From Caldifarciminota bacterium (GTDB lineage: Bacteria > Hydrothermota > Hydrothermia > B15-G9): a stretch of DNA of 35,980 nucleotides. Every line of letters starts with the position of its first letter. Within the stretch, counting starts at the first letter, position 1. Below are positions 33,405-35,980 of this stretch, piece after piece. The position numbers were made by a program, and so were the translations under genes. The notes under the pieces are model-generated. The model was not told the origin of the DNA and did not search any database. It saw only the letters and a list, made by a program, of their open reading frames with translations. Where the stretch lies: assembly GCA_027037615.1 (NCBI GenBank), contig JALVZN010000047.1, positions 1 to 35,980 on the forward strand. The letters run 5' to 3'.

Positions 33405-34301
33405 GTGAAAGTCGGCATTATTCTCAATCCGGTCGCAGGACGAGGTTCTGCCTATAAAAGGTTGCCTGACCTCAAAGAACACCTGACATCCAGAGGTGTT
33501 GAAGTGGAGGTCCATCTTACGCAGAGACCTGGTCACGGAAAGGAGCTTGCGCGCGAGCTTGCGGATAGGGGCGACATCTACGCTGTGATGGCTGCTGGCG
33601 GCGATGGCACACTTAATGAGGTCGCATGGGGACTGCTTGGGACGGACAAACCCCTGTTCGTCATACCGTTTGGAACGGGGAACGATTACTCCAAAGCCGT
33701 TCACGACGAGGATCGGGACTGGAGGAAGGTCGTCGATTCTGTGCTCGAAGGGCACCGTGTCGAGTGGGTGGATGTCTGCATGGTTGAAGATGAGGTCCAG
33801 AGTCGCCCGGTTTTCAACGGATTTGGCATGGGTTTCGATGCCCATGTTGCGAGCGTTATCAGAAAAATCCCGCTTTTAAGGGGCGATCTCCTTTACATAG
33901 TTGGCGTGATCAAGAGCTTTTTTTCATTTGTCCCGCCTCAACTTACCCTCAAGACAGGCGATAAAGTCATTTCGGACCAATTTCATGTGTGCGGCGTGGG
34001 TTGTGGTCAGTTCGTTGGGGGAGGATTCCATCTGTTTCCGCACGCTCGAATTGATGATGGCATTATCGATGTCGATCTGATAAAACGAGTTAAGCCCCAT
34101 GTTTTCCTGAAAAAGATGTGGCTCGTGCTCAAAGGCGCTCACCTGAATGAACCGGAAGTGATTTACTTTCAGACGCCTCATGATATTCACATCGTTTCGG
34201 ACAGGCCGGTTTTCTACCATCTCGATGGAGAAGTTTCTCCTCAACCTGTCAATGAGGTCAGGATAAAGATACGCAAAAGAGCTTTACCTGTTCTGAGATA
34301 G
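33405..34301 (+). CDS. Diacylglycerol kinase-family lipid kinase
   Basis: The product is 298 residues from GTG 33405 (KVGIILNPVAGRGSA follows). The frame extends to a GTG at 33384, but that codon lies between the -35 and -10 boxes. It has the DAGK catalytic domain: ILNPVAGRG near the start, GGDGTLNE (65-72) for ATP binding, FGTGNDYSK (89-97), and the C-terminal HLDGEVS-like block (FYHLDGEVSPQP). The family phosphorylates diacylglycerol, sphingoid or related lipids at the membrane. No Shine-Dalgarno is seen, consistent with a leaderless mRNA. Confidence 0.85.
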   Translation: MKVGIILNPVAGRGSAYKRLPDLKEHLTSRGVEVEVHLTQRPGHGKELARELADRGDIYAVMAAGGDGTLNEVAWGLLGTDKPLFVIPFGTGNDYSKAVHDEDRDWRKVVDSVLEGHRVEWVDVCMVEDEVQSRPVFNGFGMGFDAHVASVIRKIPLLRGDLLYIVGVIKSFFSFVPPQLTLKTGDKVISDQFHVCGVGCGQFVGGGFHLFPHARIDDGIIDVDLIKRVKPHVFLKKMWLVLKGAHLNEPEVIYFQTPHDIHIVSDRPVFYHLDGEVSPQPVNEVRIKIRKRALPVLR

Positions 34302-34333
34302 TCCATTAAATAGCTCGTTAGGAGGTGAAAAGG

Positions 34334-34939
34334 ATGATTACAATGCCGATTGCTATTTTGGTTATTGGGCAATTTATTTTTCCGATAGACGGGCCAACTC
34401 GGCCCTATCCTTTGACAGGCGTGGACAAAAAGCCGAAATTGGTCAAGTTTGTGGAGCCAGCCTTTCCGAATAATTCAAAGCTCAAGACCATAAACACCGT
34501 GGTTGTCGTCAATGTGCTGGTGGATACCACAGGTCATGCAATTGCGGCGAGGTTCAGAGATACGCTTGACCCTGAGCTCAAGGAGGCGATCATGGCGTCG
34601 ATAAAGGGGATGGAATTTGAGCCAGCACGCGACTCGGCCGGAAATCCCGTCGAAGTCTGGTTCCCCATTTCGATACCGATCTCAGATATGGATAACTGGA
34701 TACCGCCTCCGCTCTTCCCCGAAAAGGCGGATTCTTACGGCATAGATAGCGGGAAAGTTATTGTCGATGTGCATGTTGGGGCTGATGGCTCCGTGATCGA
34801 GGCGAAGGTCAGGGAGAGCAGCAACATTCTGTTCGAGTCATCGGCGTTGAGCTCGGCTATGAACGCACATTTCTCAAATTCGGTGGCCACAAGATGGTTT
34901 ACAATTGTTTACCACTTCAAAAAGGAGAAAAATGAATGA
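34334..34939 (+). CDS. Periplasmic protein with two TonB C-terminal-like domains
   Basis: The product is 201 residues from ATG 34334, which has GGAGGTG 8 bases upstream (a GTG at 34325 overlaps that site). Residues 1-20 are a signal peptide or anchor (MITMPIAILVIGQFIFPIDG). The first domain (~residues 35-115) matches TonB_C (VEPAFPNNSK, VVVVNVLVDTTGHAIAA, then GMEFEPARDSAGNPVEVWFPISIPI). The second (~140-195) repeats the pattern (VIVDVHVGADGSVIEAKVRES). No Pro-rich spanner of the usual TonB kind lies between anchor and domain. It may not energise transport itself. The stop overlaps glgA by 4 bases. Confidence 0.75.
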   Translation: MITMPIAILVIGQFIFPIDGPTRPYPLTGVDKKPKLVKFVEPAFPNNSKLKTINTVVVVNVLVDTTGHAIAARFRDTLDPELKEAIMASIKGMEFEPARDSAGNPVEVWFPISIPISDMDNWIPPPLFPEKADSYGIDSGKVIVDVHVGADGSVIEAKVRESSNILFESSALSSAMNAHFSNSVATRWFTIVYHFKKEKNE

Positions 34940-35980
34940 AGGTGTTGCTCGTATCGTCGGAAATATACCCATTTGCGAAGACCGGCGGCCTTGCCGATGT
35001 CGCTGGTAGCCTGCCGAGGGCGTTGAAACGGCTTGGTGTGGATGTCAGGCTCGCTATGCCGCTTTACACCAGAAAGATTGACAGGTGCAGGTTCAACCTG
35101 AGCTCCACGGGCGTCCAGCTGGAGTTCGAGATGGCCGGTAAAAGGCGGGTCGGTTATGTCGATGTGGCAGATTACGACTCGATACCCGTCTATTTCATCG
35201 ATGAGCGTGAGTTTTTCGACCGTGACAACCTCTACGGCACACCTGAGGGCGATTATGAGGACAACTGGCTCAGATTTGCGTTCTTCTCAAAGGCGATAAT
35301 AGAGATGTTGAAGCCTCTGGATTTCATCCCTGATGTCATCCACATCAACGACTGGCAGACATCGCTTGTGCCGGTTTATCTGAAAGAGGTCTATTCCGAT
35401 GATGAGTCGTTGTCGAACACAAAAGTGCTTTTGACCATTCATAACATTGCGTATCAAGGAGTTTTTGGCTCGTGGGTGCTGCCTCAGATAGGCCTGCCGT
35501 GGAGCGTGTTCCACATGGAGGCGCTCGAATTTTACGGAAATGTCAACTACCTGAAGGGCGGCATCGTGTATTCCGACGCAATAAACACGGTCAGCCCGAC
35601 ATACGCAAAGGAGATACAGACGCCCGAATACGGATACGGCCTTGAGGGGATTTTGAGGAAACGCTCGGCCGACCTCTACGGCATCCTGAATGGGATAGAC
35701 TATGATGCGTGGAATCCCGCAACGGATCAGCATATTTTTGCCAATTACTCGGTCGAGAACTTCGAGGATGGTAAAAGGGAGAACAAAAAGCGGCTTCTGG
35801 AAGAGCAGAAGCTGCCTTACAAGCCTGATGTGCCGCTTATCGGCATAGTTTCGAGGATGGCGGCGCAGAAAGGATTTGACATCATCAAAGATGTGCTCGA
35901 CGACATCGCTGACCTTGAGCTTCAGTTTGTCGTTCTCGGTTCGGGCGATAAGGCCTATCAGGACATGTTCGTCGATATAG
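34936..35980 (+). CDS. glgA: Glycogen synthase (5' part; continues beyond window)
   Basis: About 348 residues are visible of an expected ~480. It transfers glucose from ADP- or UDP-glucose to a growing alpha-1,4-glucan. Motifs: MKVLLVSSEIYPFAKTGGLADVAGSLP with the K15-T-G-G-L nucleotide-sugar site, DVIHINDWQTSLVP, TIHNIAYQG, the NGIDYDAWNP block ending the first GT-B domain, and IVSRMAAQKG opening the second. AAGGAG precedes the ATG, which is in ATGA overlap with the upstream TonB-C gene. It indicates a carbon-storage ability; galT at the other side feeds the same sugar-nucleotide pool. Confidence 0.94.
   Translation, partial: MKVLLVSSEIYPFAKTGGLADVAGSLPRALKRLGVDVRLAMPLYTRKIDRCRFNLSSTGVQLEFEMAGKRRVGYVDVADYDSIPVYFIDEREFFDRDNLYGTPEGDYEDNWLRFAFFSKAIIEMLKPLDFIPDVIHINDWQTSLVPVYLKEVYSDDESLSNTKVLLTIHNIAYQGVFGSWVLPQIGLPWSVFHMEALEFYGNVNYLKGGIVYSDAINTVSPTYAKEIQTPEYGYGLEGILRKRSADLYGILNGIDYDAWNPATDQHIFANYSVENFEDGKRENKKRLLEEQKLPYKPDVPLIGIVSRMAAQKGFDIIKDVLDDIADLELQFVVLGSGDKAYQDMFVDI

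Overview
The window reads as chromosomal DNA of an uncultured bacterium and carries one of its main ribosomal-protein superoperons. Most genes have Shine-Dalgarno sites (GGAGG type). The cell appears to have an outer membrane: there is a TonB-dependent receptor, several beta-barrel candidates, lipoproteins, and a secreted protein with a C-terminal sorting domain of the type IX secretion kind. Together with the Leu in the L2 DHP-x-GGG motif, where Bacteroidetes typically have Met, this points to a lineage in or near the FCB group or a related candidate phylum such as WOR-3. The species cannot be named from the sequence.

Layout. Positions 1-5528 (minus strand) hold the helix-hairpin-helix/beta-barrel gene with overlapping recO, then a secreted protein with two tandem copies of one domain and a sorting tail, then a TonB-dependent receptor that runs off the left edge. 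Positions 5550-8130 look like an AT-richer insertion: a type IV (AbiEi/AbiEii-like) toxin-antitoxin pair followed by nucleotidyltransferase-like debris. Positions 8269-10031 hold an unassigned pair, a periplasmic protein with a duplicated domain and an outer-membrane barrel. The RNase P RNA gene lies on the minus strand at 10039-10444, followed (also minus) by galT, a DUF1858 protein and glnA.

From 13897 to 30144 (plus strand) the str, S10 and spc operons run together: rpsL-rpsG-fusA-tuf-rpsJ-rplC-rplD-rplW-rplB-rpsS-rplV-rpsC-rplP-rpmC-rpsQ-rplN-rplX-rplE-rpsZ-rpsH-rplF-rplR-rpsE-rpmD-rplO-secY-adk-map. The usual alpha-operon continuation (infA, rpmJ, rpsM, rpsK, rpsD, rpoA, rplQ) is not present. 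EF-G is divergent, and S12 naturally carries Arg at position 88.

From 30235 to the right edge come a lipoprotein and its terminator, folE2, a lipoprotein cyclophilin, an EamA-type transporter, a lipid kinase, a periplasmic protein with two TonB-C-like domains, and the start of glycogen synthase. folE2 and the lipid kinase both have promoters so close to the start codon that their mRNAs are probably leaderless.

The most interesting items are the divergent EF-G encoded in the str operon, the type IV toxin-antitoxin island with a perfect palindrome over the annotated start codon, the S12 Arg88 substitution, the HhH-barrel gene overlapping recO, the two-gene duplicated-domain/barrel system, and the membrane-anchorless double TonB-C protein. 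I found no CRISPR array, tRNA, rRNA or insertion sequence.
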